Source: Euphorbia lathyris (taxonomy: Eukaryota; Streptophyta; Magnoliopsida; Malpighiales; Euphorbiaceae). Taken from it: DNA of 64,000 nucleotides. The stretch spans positions 85,763,501 to 85,827,500 of the forward strand of contig NC_088916.1 in the NCBI RefSeq assembly GCF_963576675.1. Reading direction: 5' to 3'. The notes below the pieces were generated by a model. The model saw only the letters and a program-made list of their open reading frames with translations, made no database searches and was not told the origin of the DNA. The position numbers were made by a program, and so were the translations under genes. Of the stretch, positions 19,059 through 31,452 are shown piece after piece (positions within the stretch are counted from its first letter, which is position 1; the number at the start of each line of letters is the position of its first letter).

Positions 19059-20105
19059 TTAGTGCTTCATTGCATTCATGACTTGGATCATGTCAGGGAT
19101 TTGGGAAGCAAAGATCTGACAGAAAAGAGACAAATAAATGGAAAAAGAACACAAAGAAAGGGGATCTAGGAAGATTTGGTCCTCAAAGTACCGAATGTAA
19201 GGCGCCCCAAAAATGTTTATAAGGAAGATGTACCGCTCGAAGGTGGTAGTTAGTGAGCCGAGGGTGCACCACTCCATAGCACCAGCCATGCCCGCAGGAG
19301 GACCTCTTAAACTGCCAAACATAGCATGACCTCCACAAGATCAGTCTCCGACCCTATCTACCTCTTCTTCCATCGAGGTTAAAAAAGGGAATGCACTCAA
19401 GTCACTAATAATAAGGTAAAAGATATGTGTATGAATAATGTAGGTACCACTCACTATATTAGTGGCAACAAAAGGAAGGACTGTGAAAGGCTCTACAATG
19501 GGAGCTGTGATCCTAGGCCGAGCAGGGAGAAGTCTCCTACGGGAGGCAGGATAAGCACCACCGTCCACACTAGAGATCTCCGTGCCAATCCGGTAGATAC
19601 CAAGATTGATCCCTCCCACAAGCCCGAATATCAACAACATATCCCAAGGAAGCGACATCATATGATGTGGATCTCTAGGCTTCTGGGAAGGATGATCTTG
19701 GTCTCTACGGGTTTAGTGTGAAAATCTCCATTGTGGAGGGTGCTTATCATGCCTTCTGTAGGAGCCTTCTCCATACTCGATAGAGGATCATGGCTCCCAT
19801 TCCAGAACCTTTCGTTGCTGGTCCTTCAGTTGCCGCTAATAGGATGAGTGGTATTGCATTAATCAGACACATACACATATATTTTACCTCATTAGAGCAT
19901 CCCTTTTTTTTTGTCCTCGGGTGAAGATGAGGAAGACAAGGCCGTTCACAAGCTGATCTGGTGGAGGTTGTGGTATGTCTGGAAGTTGCGCCCTAGGAAT
20001 GGGTGGTACTCCGAAGAGTTGCGCCCTAGGCTCACTAGTTACCACCTTCGAGTGACACATGTCCCATATGAACATTTTAGGGGTTCCCTACACTTGTTAC
20101 TTTGA
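19059..20105 (-). pseudogene. Unrecognised minus-strand coding-like remnants
   Basis: Several minus-strand open segments follow one another. 20075-19884 is Pro-rich, with a repeated PRAQL motif. 19661-19341 reads MMSLPWDMLLIFGLVGGINLGIYRI and then a basic ARP region. 19322-19059 reads GSLTTTFERYIFLINIFGAPYIRYF. The region is more GC-rich and more codon-like than its surroundings, which suggests exons of a decayed gene or transposon protein. I do not recognise a family. Stops and frame changes between the segments argue against a functional gene. Confidence 0.3.
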
Positions 20106-22886
20106 GGGAGGCCCAACCTACGAGGTTGAGTTTTCTCCTCCCAGCACCACTCATGTAAGTATTAACTTTCCTCTCTCTCTAGACCATTGTTCTTCACATT
20201 TGTTTTCTGCTATTTGTCTCATTTCTGGCTAAATGTACACTGAAAAGTTTTCCGAGTTGGGGATGCATCCTCAAAGATTTTCACATCCTATAGTACTCAG
20301 ATTTGGATGCCTGTCTGACCACAATATATTAAATGAAATCTAGAAATGGAAGAAGATGTAGATGAAAGAAAATATGAACTTTAATATAATAGTATATTGA
20401 GAACACAAGGTGAATAGAAAGCAAAGTCGAGTTTTGCAAGGTCTAAACTATGGGTTAGTTTAACCCTTGCTATAATAAAAAAAGAACTAGATCTGAAATG
20501 AATAAAATAATTTATAACCACCAATGCAATTGAAAGCTAAAGATAATGAAAATGAGCTACACATGATGTAAAAATGGTGTTTGGAGCATAGACCTACAAA
20601 CTAGCAAAGCTCCCTATTTATAGGAGTTTTGGGGCTCTTATTTATATAAAAACCACCTAAAATGTCTAGCTTGTCTTTAATATTGATGCTTTATCTTGCC
20701 ATAATTGATTTGGAAATAATTAAGGAAGGTTTTGGAGTCTTTTTAAGCATATTTATATGTCCCCAACCTTTAAGGATTCTTCTTTTTCTTCCTATAATTG
20801 ATTTAGAATTTAGTAAGGAAGGTTTTGAAGTTTTTAGGCAGATTTTAGTTTTTCTTCTTATTCTAGAATTACAGTCAGCTGGTCGAGCAGTCTATTGGAA
20901 GATTTATCTAATTACTTTGTTTTATTTCCAAAAACACCTCAAATCACTCAAGACTCCATTCAATAGAAGAATAAAGTAAAATACACTAACAACTAGGGAC
21001 AAACATTGACAAACCACTAAAAAATAACATAAAACAATGAGTTAAAATATTATATAAATGGTTATAACAACTTGGTCACATTTTGAACATTCCTTTTCTT
21101 GAAGGAAGTGTTAGATTCAAAATAAAATTTGAAATCAAACAAGCCATGTAGCTTATAACTTTGATAAGACTTATTTCAATGACATTCAATAATCTCAACT
21201 TATGTAAATCATACGACATAGATGAACTTTAACAAAATAAGGTTTTCTCAAAAGTATTACATTATTCAATACATCCCATATTTGAAAGTATGAACTAGTG
21301 TACAACCTCATAAGGTGATATCTCAAGGCTTTTCTTTTCTTGTAGCCTTTAATCTTTACTTTTCACTCAAGGTTTAAAATTTAACACTCAATTCATTACA
21401 AGTATTGTGATAAGTAATGGCGTATAGTTCTTAGTCTCTATCACTTGCTAGTCTAACCAAAATATAATCAAAAGGTCTTTTGCATGGGTTCTAAAGAAGG
21501 TTTAGTTTAGGTATTAATGAGGAAAATATTTGGCTAAATGGAAAATATTATAATACTGTGTATAATTAAGTGTAAAAAAGTGTGATTTTTCTTTTATGAA
21601 ATAAGAGAGAAAGTTATTTTTTCTTAGACTTTTTAGGATTTTGTGTTTTTTAGAAAGTAGAGCAAGTAAGACTGAACAAAACTATTGACAAACCTAAGGT
21701 ATTGCTCGCAAGCTATATGGAACTACCCATGGAGATGTACCTACTATATATAGAGAGATGCGAGAAAATTTCCTTCTTGATTAAGATTGTTATCCTTATT
21801 GCCGCAATTTTCTTCGGCTACTACCGTAATGTAAGACATTTTTGAAAGAAAGATGGTAGACAACAAACATGAATCAAGTTTGAAGAATGCAAAACCAATG
21901 AGAAAGACTAAGATTTTTATGGGGAAATGTATTTGCTCAGATACTATAACAAAATCTCAAGCAAAAACAGAAAAAAGAAGAAGAAAGAGAATTAGATTCA
22001 GAGTTGGTTTATAGCCTTACTCTTAGTTTCTCAACTTATTCAGAGCACTCCACATCTTCCATGCATGTGTCTTCTCATCACATATACATGTCCTCCTTCA
22101 ACAATTTTTAAATATCCATTGCACTCCACATCTTCCATGTACGTGTCTTTTCATCACAAAACTTCTTCACCACATGTCTACTACTTACCATACCCAAAGC
22201 ACACCACACCTCTTTCTAATTTGCCTAATAATAATGGACTCAGATAAAAAAACATTAAAACACATTTAACATTTAGTTAAACCATAACAATGATATCATT
22301 AGTTAGGTTTTTCTTTCATTAATTATACAACTCAAGACATCCACTTGAATTTGATAGAAGTATGGAGACATGCTGCAATTGGTTCCTATGTGTCAAGTTT
22401 ACCTCTTCCATTCTAGTCCTCTATAAATCCAATCTATGAGAATGAGATTCCTCATACGTCCATTAGTAATAACATACCAACTTTCCTCATAATAATTTTT
22501 TTTGTTGAAAATCTTTGGATAATGGAAGATTGATAAAGTAATCCCTTTACGGCATCCCAATTCCATGATTAAAATGGATGTATATTTGTAAATAAATTTC
22601 GAATGTTGATTGGAAAAAGAATCTCTAATTCAACAGAAACCATGAGAAAAAAGAGAGGAGAAAAAAAGGGATGAGAGAGAGTTGCTGAATGTAATTAATA
22701 ATTAAAGCTTAAGATACCTAACTGCTTATACTTATCTGAAAAAATTCAATTGCTTTTTTATACTTTTAGAATATTCATTTTACCAATTTAACTTGTTTAA
22801 AACTTATTAATCCTTTTAACAAAGTATATAATTTTTCTGAAAAAGTTTAAATGTTTACACTTTAATCTAGTTTAGGTAGCTAATAT
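20106..22886. other. Gene-poor AT-rich stretch
   Basis: No coding region is supported. The only structure seen is an imperfect tandem duplication of about 76 bp near 22047-22190, with 'gcactccacatcttccatg' occurring twice followed by 'gtgtcttctcatcac'-like sequence. The 105-codon frame at 20662 is AT-rich, hydrophobic and featureless. Confidence 0.4.
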
Positions 22887-23067
22887 TGTTAGAGGATATA
22901 TCTGTAAATATACATATTAGAATTAGTCTTTGATTTAGTCAGATATTGTTAGCTTGATTTACTCCTTGTATCTTTAGAATTATTGTTGTAACCGATTCTA
23001 TCTTGTAAAGCTTATTTAAGCACAAACTCTATCAATACCAAATCACTGGAGAATCATGATTGTTTCA
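22887..23067 (+). repeat. 5' LTR of copia element
   Basis: The LTR begins TGTTAGAGGATAT and ends TTTCA just before the primer site. Its first 60-odd bases recur at 26051-26108 as a truncated 3' LTR. Confidence 0.8.
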
Positions 23068-23080
23068 TGGTATCAGAGCA
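23068..23080 (+). promoter_or_regulatory. Primer-binding site, tRNA-iMet type
   Basis: TGGTATCAGAGCA abuts the LTR. It is the standard copia primer site complementary to initiator tRNA-Met. Confidence 0.85.
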
Positions 23081-23169
23081 GTTCTGAGGTTTCACAACTC
23101 TGAATTTTAATTTTTCCCTGGGATTTCTCCTTTCAATCGCTCAATTAATTATCTCCATGGTATCACAAA

Positions 23170-24819
23170 ATAACTGCCTCCAATTACCTGTTGTGGAAGA
23201 CACAAGTTGTGCCTATTTTGAAAGGTCAGAAGTTGGGACATCATGTTGATGCAACTTCTGCACCGCCGCCCAAGAAATTACAAACCGGAGCAGACAATCC
23301 AGCGTTCGAAGTTTGGGAGCAAAAGGACCAACAGGTCCTCAGTTTGCTCATCTCTTCTCTTTCATCGGGCGTAATTTCCCAAGTTATTGGGGCTGAAACT
23401 GCAGCAGCCGCCTAGGAAAAGCTGGCTAAAGCCTATGCCACTGGATCGAAGTCACAGATCCGTGAATTGAAGAATCGTCTTCATAATTTACATCAAGAGA
23501 ACGATGATATTTCTTCCTATCTTTTACGGGCCAAATCTCTCAGTGACGAGCTCTCTGCTCTTCAAAATCCTGTAAGTAACGATGATTTAGTTGGTGCAAT
23601 TTTGGATGGCCTGAATGATGTTTATCGGCCTTTCACTCGTGCAATAGAAGCTCGTCTGGAATCTATTGCGTTTGAAGACTTAACTGGCTTGCTTCATAGT
23701 GAGGAGCGACAGCTCTCTCGAGTCACAGCTCCATCAAGCTTTACTCCCTCCGTTCATTATTCTGCCGGTTCAAACAACAGGCCACGGGGCCGCGGTCGCG
23801 GTCAATTTAATTATGGATCCAGTCGGGGTTTCTCTGCCCCAAATAATTATAGTAGAAACATTTACACAAATTCAGCTCCACTTGATGTCTCCACTCTCAC
23901 ATGTCACAATTGTAAAGGATCGGGACATATTGCTAGACAGTGTCTATCACCAAAATTCAATCGCAATACCAGGGGTTCTCTTAAACCGTCCTCTAATATG
24001 GCCACCACCTCCAACCCTTCCTCCACTGATTGGCTCCTAGATTCTGGCGCAACGCATCATTTAACAGCTGATTTGGACAACCTCCATGATCACACTGAAT
24101 ATGACGGTCCTGAGCAAGTTGTAGTAGGTAATGGATCCACAATTCCTATCTCTCATATTGGTAAATCTGATTTTCCTATTTCCAATATTCCTCTAAAGTT
24201 TCGAAATATACTCCATGTTCCTAACACTGTTAATAACCTTCTTTCTATGTCTTCTCTAACTCAATCAAATTCTATTTCGGTTGAGTTTTTTGCTAATTAC
24301 TTTGTTTTGAAGGATTTGGAGACAAAGAAGGAGATATGTGGAGGGGTGAATAAGGATGGACTTTACACACTGTGGCTTCCTTCATCAAGTCAAAATCGCA
24401 TTAGAGCCTTTAACACTAGTCTCTTTTTATGGCATGCCCATTTGGGTCATGCTCAATTCCCCATTGTTAAGAAAGCAATTGCTTTGAATAAACTTGACTT
24501 TGATGATAATAAATGTGCTCCCTTTTGTGATTCATGTTGTGTTAGTAAAGCACATCGCTTACCGTTTCCTGTTTCTACATTCGTTGCTTCTAATCCGTTA
24601 GAATTGGTTTGTTTTGATGTTTGGGGCCCTGCTCCAGTTGATTCACATGACAATTATCGCTATTATGTTATTTTCTATGATCATTTTTGCAAATTCTCTT
24701 GGCTATTTTTTGTGCGGTATAAATCTGAAATCTTGAGTGTATTCATTAAATTCGGAACATTGGTTGAAAAATATTTTCAACGACCAATTTTAATTTTTCA
24801 ATCAGATTGGGGGGGGTGA
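23170..24819 (+). pseudogene. Copia gag, protease and integrase segment
   Basis: The reading (NYLLWKTQVVP... then SLLISSLSSGV) is the typical UBN2-type gag start. An in-frame TAG at 23413 is followed by continuing gag (QIRELKNRLHNL, LLRAKSLSDELSAL), an Arg/Gly-rich stretch and a CCHC zinc knuckle CHNCKGSGHIARQC. The protease motif WLLDSGATHHLT is intact. The integrase zinc region (LWHAHLGHAQF, CDSCCVSKAHRLPF) and the first catalytic Asp (DVWGPAP) follow. The frame ends at 24819 because of one extra G in the run inside SDWGG. Confidence 0.88.
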
Positions 24820-26050
24820 ATTTCAGGCTTTAACCAATTATCTTAGTACCAATGGGATCAATCAAAAAGTGTCTTGTCCATACACACCGGAACAAAATGG
24901 TTGCGCCGAACGCAAGCATCGCCATATTGTTGAAACGGGTCTTTCATTACTTACTCATGCTAAATTACCTATGAAATTTTGGTCTTATGCCTTTGAATGT
25001 GCAATGTTTATCATCAACAGATTACCCACCAAAATACTTGATTACCTTAGCCCATATGAAAAATTGTTTGGCAATACACCCGATTATACTTTGTTCGGTA
25101 CATTTGGTTGTGTTTGCTATCATTGGCTCCGTCCTTACAATTCAAATAAATTGCTTCCACTTTCTTGTAAATGCATATTCATTGGCTATAGCAAAATACA
25201 TAAAGGTTATAAATGTTATGACTTGCTTAACAACAAAATCTTTATCTCACGTCATGTGGTTTTCAATGAACAGGAGTTTCCATTTCCTCTGTTAAACAAT
25301 AAGATGCGCCAGATATCTATGACTGATCTGTCGAATGCTCCGGTCACAATTTCTTTTCCATCAGCACAAGAACCATTTACTGCTATTCCCCCAACAGCTC
25401 CACGCCCAAATACAACTTCCTCTAATCCCACTCGCACCATTATTCCATATCATCCCTTACCAAATTTTCGAGAGTTACCAACCTCCACAACAAACAGCCC
25501 CCCCGCCAGCTTCCAATCAGCCTACTGTCCCTCTACTTGTTGATTTTAGCGGCTATCAACTCTCATCACACCAAAATTTACCCAATGCATCACAAACAGC
25601 CCCACCTGAACAGCCCCAACCTTTACAACCCACTCTCATGGTTACAAGAACTCAAACGGGTTCGCTTCGTCCAAAAATCTATCAGGCCGTGACTGAAACT
25701 GTCACCCCTTCTTGTTATACTAAAGCTGTGGAACATCCACAATGGCGTGCAGCTATGAGAGAGGAGTATAATGCACTCATTACCAATGAAACTTGGGAGT
25801 TAGTTCCAGAAACCGAAGCCAACAATAAGGTTGGCTGTCTCTGGGTTTTTCGCATCAAACTGAACCCTGATGGATCTGTCAACCGATACAAAGCACGGAT
25901 CGTTGCCAAAGGATATCATCAACGTCCCGATCTTGACTATGAGCAAACATATAGTCCAGTTATCAAGCCCACAACGATACGTTTACTTCTTTCACTTGCA
26001 GTAACAAACTCTTGGATGATAAAACCGAAGCTGAATATCGTGCTCTTGCT
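24820..26050 (+). pseudogene. Copia integrase end and truncated reverse transcriptase
   Basis: After the G-run frameshift the integrase core continues with TPEQNGCAERKHRH (catalytic Glu) and GCVCYHWLRPYNSNK. A Pro-rich linker contains a second frame change near 25500. The RT start follows: WRAAMREEYNALITNETWEL, VGCLWVFRIKLNPDG, YKARIVAKGYHQ and YSPVIKPTTIRLLLSLAVTNSW. At about 26014 the sequence jumps to TEAEYRALA of RNase H. The YVDD catalytic region and most of RNase H are absent. Confidence 0.85.
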
Positions 26051-26108
26051 GGATATATCTCTAAATATACATATTAGAATTAGTCTTTGATTTAGTCAGA
26101 TATTGTTA
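26051..26108 (+). repeat. Truncated 3' LTR of copia element
   Basis: This matches the 5' LTR from its ninth base or so (GGATATATCT...) to TATTGTTA, with one or two differences, then stops at the SINE. Confidence 0.75.
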
Positions 26109-26110
26109 AT

Positions 26111-26196
26111 TGGCAAGAGGCCCCTCCTAAGACTCGAACCCGTGACCTCTCGTCACACGGCAACAACGTTTTACCGTTGCGCCAAGGCTCGCCCTC
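26111..26196 (-). mobile_element. Au-type SINE, 5' half
   Basis: On the minus strand the sequence begins GAGGGCGAGCCTTGGCGCAA, continues with an A box and then GGTCACGGGTTCGAGTCTT (B box), and goes on to CCTCTTGCC. This is the tRNA-derived head of the angiosperm Au SINE family, roughly 85 of the usual 180 or so bases. The 3' half is missing where it meets the copia LTR remnant, so the two were joined by a deletion or by insertion followed by loss. The promoter boxes are well preserved. Confidence 0.85.
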
Positions 26197-27160
26197 TTTT
26201 ATGGACAAAAAATGTATTAATCTATTAATTAATTAACTTTTTAACAATGTCTATTCGCAATGTGACCAAAACATATGTCGCCATAATGAGAATTGACTCA
26301 TGGCATAGCACGTGTCGAGAATGGAGCAAAAATAATGTTTTTTCATAATAGTGAATAAGATTATATGTATATATATAAAGTGCAAAAAATACATTTAATA
26401 TTGTCCAGCAAAAGTAATTTTACCTCTAACATCATAACTAACATAATAATACCATTAATTTTTACAAGTTGAGCGAATTTACACTGATGTTTGAAATTGT
26501 GTCAATTTCAATTGTTATTGATGGAGCACTCTGTCCATTCACAAATTTCATTATCACTCAATTTGTATGTAGGGATGGTAATCAGGCATTATAAAAAAAC
26601 TACATGTTTCCAACCCGATGGGGATTAGTAATAAGTGAAAATTAGGGATAAATTAGGGATAGGGATGGGCAAGGGAGATAATTTCTCGCCAAAGCCAAAA
26701 TGGTGATAAGGATAAGGATTACTATATCCGCTCCGTGAAAATTCTTCCCCGTCGTGTATAAATTCCCGTGAATATCTATAGTTATGTTTTGTTAAAATAA
26801 ATTTTTTTATACAAAATGATGCCATTTTTGTGATTTTTGGTTTTTCATGGATTGATTTTATTAAATTTTTTGGGCGAGAGAATCAAATTTAACGGTCAAA
26901 GTTGGTCACATACTTTTAAGTTATTACATTTCCAAATATTCTGTGCGACAATGTGAGGATCCTAACCCCGAGGGAGGAGAGAAGAAAATAGTGTTGGCGA
27001 ACACTAGAAAATGAAGATATAAAGTATGATATTAAATAGGAAATACAAGGCATATAATAGGCTACAACAACTAGCTAGTGAGCAACAGAGCCGGCACTGG
27101 GTCTAGGCCAGGAGTGCGCAGGCCTAGGGCCAATGGTTGTTAGGGGGTCCAAAATTTGTT

Positions 27161-27201
<41 letters not shown>

Positions 27202-27425
27202 TATACAAGGTCTAAAACGAAATTTGCATTAGGATCAGCAAGTGTCCCAGCGGTTTAGAATACCACTATCATTGGACCGGCCCTGATGAGCAACCCTATT
27301 CGTAGAGAAACAAACATAAAAAACAACAACTTCATTAAAAGAGATAAGATGATATTTACAATCATCCAAAAGAAAAGCATAAAGAGACATGATAGAAGAA
27401 TGTTGGTCTCACCCTCTTTTAAGAC
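26197..27425. other. No gene; degenerate DNA and a TA microsatellite
   Basis: No coding region is supported. 27164-27199 is a pure (TA)n run of about 36 bp. Just before it, 27085-27150 is more GC-rich (GCCGGCACTGGG, GGCCTAGGGCC) and may be a transposon relic, but it is not identifiable. Confidence 0.45.
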
Positions 27426-27429
27426 CTAA

Positions 27430-28625
27430 CAAATACGATTTAGTGATTCTGGCTTTGTTTTTTGTTTTTTTCTAAGAAATATTTTTCACTTTTTTGACCT
27501 AATTAATAAATTTCAACCATTAATCTTAGTTTTTCATCTAATTAATTAAATAATGGTTCACTTTAATCTAACAAGCTGGCCACTTTTAATTTTAGAGCAC
27601 TTAATATACCGAAAAACCCTAAAATGTGTATTTATATATTTGGTCCGGATGAATTTATTCTTTATTGATTAATCCACTAGATATATAGTAGGATCAATTC
27701 AATCCAAAATCAAATTTGGTTCGGCACTTTAATTAGGGTTAATTCGTGATCAAAATAATTATGTCAAAAAAAGTGTCAAGTCTCAAAATCAGGGTTTAGG
27801 GTTTTGTACCCCTAATCCGTTAGGAAATGGGTCAACGATCAAAACCCACAGCAAAACTATGGGCCCCACCATCTTTTAGACAAATTCGGCTTTTTAGGAC
27901 CTCAAAATACTATTTAATGATTTTCATGGGCTTTTGTTGTTTTTTTCTACGAAATATTTTTCACTTTTTTTTATCTAATTAATGAATTTCAACCATTAAT
28001 CTTATTTTTGACCTAATTAATTACTTAATGGTTGACTTTAAGGCAATAAGCTCGCCACTTTTAATTTTAGAGCACTTAATATACCGAAAAAAATGAAAGC
28101 ACCTGAAAAACCTTAAAACGTGTATTTACATATTCGGGTTCGGATCAATTTATTCTTTATTGATTAATCTCAAGATATATGGTAGCATCAATTCAATCTA
28201 AAATCAAATTTGGTTTGACACTTCAATTAGGGTTAATTCGAGATCAAAATAATTAGGTCAAAAAAAGTGTCAAGTTTCAAAATTAGGATTTCTTTTAGAG
28301 TTTCGTTCCCCTAATCCCATCGGAAACGGACCAACGGTCAAAACACATAGCAAGGTTGTGGCCTCCACCCTCTTTTGGCCAAATTTGGCCGTTTATGACC
28401 TTAAAAATCCGATTTAGTTATTTTCACGGGCTTTTATTGTTTTTTTCAACGAATTATTTTTCAATTTTTTGACCTAATTGAGTAATTTCAACCATTAATC
28501 TTAGTTCTTGACCTAATTAATTAATTAATGGTTGACTTTAATATATAAGCTCATCAATTTTAATTTTAGAGCACTTAATATACCGAAAAAATTAAAATGA
28601 AACACCCAAAAAACCCTAAAACGTG
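27430..28625. repeat. Tandem repeat, about 475-500 bp unit, 2.5 copies
   Basis: The landmark TTTAGAGCACTTAATATACC occurs at 27591, 28066 and 28565, giving periods of 475 and about 499 bp. The surrounding text repeats as well: 'gacctaattaatta' before it, and the 'cgggctttt(a/g)ttgtttttt' and 'gggttaattcg(a/t)gatcaaaataatta' blocks after it. Copies differ by scattered substitutions and indels. No coding potential is seen. Confidence 0.85.
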
Positions 28626-29595
28626 CATTTGTCGTCACTACAACAGATAAACTACAATGGTGCGATTTTTTTTAGTCAATTAAACCTTTCAATATTTTTA
28701 AATTCAACCCGTAAACTATAGGGTAAAAGTCATATTAGATTTTGGCTTTTAAAACCATCACTTAGGTCATCAGTCTATATATTAAAACTCAATTAGCTTT
28801 TTAATTATTTAAAATCATCGATTACATTCTTAACGTATGTTAAAATTGTTATTTAAATCCCTCTTATGATTGAAATAAATTTTAATTGAGCTATTTTATA
28901 TTTTCAGTTCAAGTAGATCAATATTTTATAATATTTTAGATTTGGATTACCAGTTAAGATTTAATAAAAACATATTCCGTTAAATCGAACCAAAATCAGT
29001 GTTATACCTAGTAATTAAAAAAAATGTGTATATATCATCGACTAGGTTTATTTGATTACTAGAGTTGAACTGATGACTGAAAATATCATAAAATAATGAT
29101 AAAAATCGTATCCAAAATATAAAATAACTGAACTGACAACTAAAGTTCAAATATAAAATACAGGGTTAGAGATCTATTTGACTTTTAAAGAATAGGTTGA
29201 GTATCTAATTGATTTTAAACTTATAATAGGGATCTAAGCCAAAAAAAAAATTTAAGAATCAATTAATAAAAATAGAGCGACTAAATAGAATACCTAGAAA
29301 AAGTTTAAGACCTGAGAAATGTCTTTTGCTATTTGATAACACTCAAATTTTATTCTAGGGGAACTCTTTAAGTTAAAACTAAAATTTATCCCTTAGTAAT
29401 TACAAAAATATCCAAACTACCCTTGTTAGGATTGTAGTAGTACGTGTATAAAAAGAAGGGGAGGGGAGGAATAGAAAGACGCTCCTCAAGACAAAAGTTG
29501 TTTCTAAATTTCAGTTTTAATGGCAAATTTGGGTGTGCAGAAGGAAGAAAATAATGTTGAAATGTCCAAAAGGTCTTAATCTTCGTCACCCTTGT
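28626..29595. other. No gene identified
   Basis: AT-rich sequence up to the start of duplication block A. Nothing is supported beyond short random frames. Confidence 0.4.
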
Positions 29596-30263
29596 GGGTT
29601 CAGTTGCTTACTTGTATAGCTAAGCTTCAATACACATAAATGTATTAAACACAAAAATATACATTTAGACCATATAAGGAATTTTCGAAAAATTCTCATG
29701 AAAGATGGAACAAAGTATCCTTGATGTTGTCCCTTATAAACATGATCAAATGATATATACGTGAAAGAGTATGAATGGTCAGCATAGTAAGTCTCGAATA
29801 TAGAGGCTTATGCTTGGAGGATAACATGTCGAAAACAGCAGCTGCTGTAAGTAAATCTCTAAAAAGAAGAATAGATATAGCTTGAATTAAACAGATGATA
29901 AATTTCTTCTAAGTTATTCTAAGGCTATGACATAAAGATGATTGAGAAATCTATGAAGTCGAATAGCTAGTTGTACATATGAGTATGTAATATAAAGAAC
30001 TAAGTCAATCACAAGCCATCTGCATTTTACTATCAGAAGCAGCCACATCAGACCTATCAGAAGCAGCCACATGAGACCTACCGCCTTTGCTTCGCTCACT
30101 CCAGCAGGTTGATCTGGAAAATACAAAACCTTGGCCAACTCACATTATAAAAAATATTAAGGGCCTCAAAATCCCACAGTCTGTTAATGTTCTTTGTTGT
30201 GAGTATATTTAGACCATAGCACATTTAGGACAAATTATATTTTATTTGTTGGTCTTTCAACAA

Positions 30264-31381
30264 CTAGGCTCCACCGCCTACCGACACAAGACTTTCAACT
30301 TCAAGACTAAGAATTCGACCATTCCAAATAGAATCATTGCATGTTCCAACCTTAGCAAAACTTTTCTCTCTAAGATCATATGAAACTATATTACTCATTA
30401 TACCAACATTAAGGAGAATCTTATCTCCTCTCTTTGAATACCCAATGACGTTCGCACATTGAAACCAAGATATGTCAAAAAATAAGGGATTTACAACAGA
30501 GTATAACTTTGTCCAAGTAAATTGATTAACCCCATCATTCTTCCTCATATATAAATAAGCATGGGGCACCATCGAACAACAGAAATAGCTGATGAAAAGA
30601 CACCCTCCTAAAATATGTAATTGCCTTAAAACTCTATCAGTTGAATTGAAAGATAAAACATGTTGGGGAACTAAGGAGAATGTCTCATTTCTCATATTAA
30701 ATGCCACAATCTCTGAATTGGATAACCAATGTAGACTACCATCACTGAAGTAACCCATTTCACCAAGATACACATTCCTATCTATTCTGTATCCGAGGGA
30801 AGGGGGATTCTGAATCCTTCTCCAAATATTTGATTTAAACCCATAAATCCAAAATTGAAGTTCAATATCAAGTTTTCGCTTGACATATACCCTTAAAAAC
30901 ACTTTGTACTCATCAATAGCGTCATCATAACCCAAACCTAACCCATTTAAGTAATAAAATTGATCATTAGCTGTGTCTTCCAAAGGCCAATCAGGAAGAT
31001 CCTTACACCGATGAGTGGATGGATTCCACAGGGACAGTTCTAATTTAGGTTGGTACAATGAACTTTGATCGAGGAGAACCAAACCTTTACAGTAACCATA
31101 GACATTCTTCAACGAGGATGAGACTTGTTTTCTATGCCTATAATATCTTCTTCAAGATCGACATTCACATCACAAACATGAAATTTGTTACTCAATTCGT
31201 CTGAGAAAATCAGTTTGCGGAGATTTAAGTTTTGAGAAGACTTACTTAGATGAGAATTGATAAAATCAGGGCTATCAATGACGGTGCATAAAGATTTTGA
31301 AACACATCTGAAACGTAGGAGGGACTTCACCGGCAACCACAGCAGTATTTCCATGATCAACTCGCTTGGGAGTTGTGCCAT
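30264..31381 (-). pseudogene. F-box protein gene, copy A (frameshifted)
   Basis: The minus-strand ATG at 31381 begins an F-box domain (residues about 4-45: LPSELIMEILLWLPVKSLLRFRCVSKS), the adaptor segment that binds SKP1 in SCF ubiquitin ligases. An F-box-associated (FBA_1-type) region follows, with SLWNPSTHRCKDLP, LGLGYDDAIDEYKVFL and GSLHWLSN, ending at about 372 codons, a normal size for the family. A single-base deletion in a T run near 31128 shifts the frame after IGIEN; copy B has one more T and keeps the frame there. Otherwise the reading is intact, so this is the better-preserved copy. A MITE lies about 70 bp upstream of the start. Confidence 0.85.
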
Positions 31382-31452
31382 TGCCGCCGCTCACTCTAAT
31401 CAGAAAAGGAGTGTGAACAATTAGGGTTAAAAGATAATTACAAAAACTACAA

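Larger units (their letters stand above)
22887..26108 (+). mobile_element. Internally deleted Ty1/copia retrotransposon
   Basis: A 181-bp 5' LTR (22887-23067) is followed directly by the initiator-tRNA-Met primer site and gag-pol. The order is gag with zinc knuckle, protease, integrase, start of reverse transcriptase. Near 26014 the sequence jumps from early RT (SLAVTNSW) to a RNase H end motif (TEAEYRALA) in another frame, then at 26051 into about 58 bp of LTR sequence. Most of RT and RNase H and most of the 3' LTR are therefore deleted. Further breaks are a TAG at 23413, an extra G in a G run at 24813-24816 and a frame change near 25500. It is non-functional. Confidence 0.9.

Noticed and set aside
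23191..23415. Stand-alone 74-codon gene
   Set aside because: It is the gag N-terminus of the copia element, separated from the rest only by an in-frame TAG.
26111..26196. A tRNA gene
   Set aside because: The A-box and B-box-like sequences are tRNA-derived, but the stretch does not form a full cloverleaf and matches the head of the Au SINE family.
28636..28700. CACTAC motif suggesting a further CACTA terminus
   Set aside because: It is not followed by subterminal repeats, and no partner end or 3-bp duplication was found. A six-base match is expected by chance.
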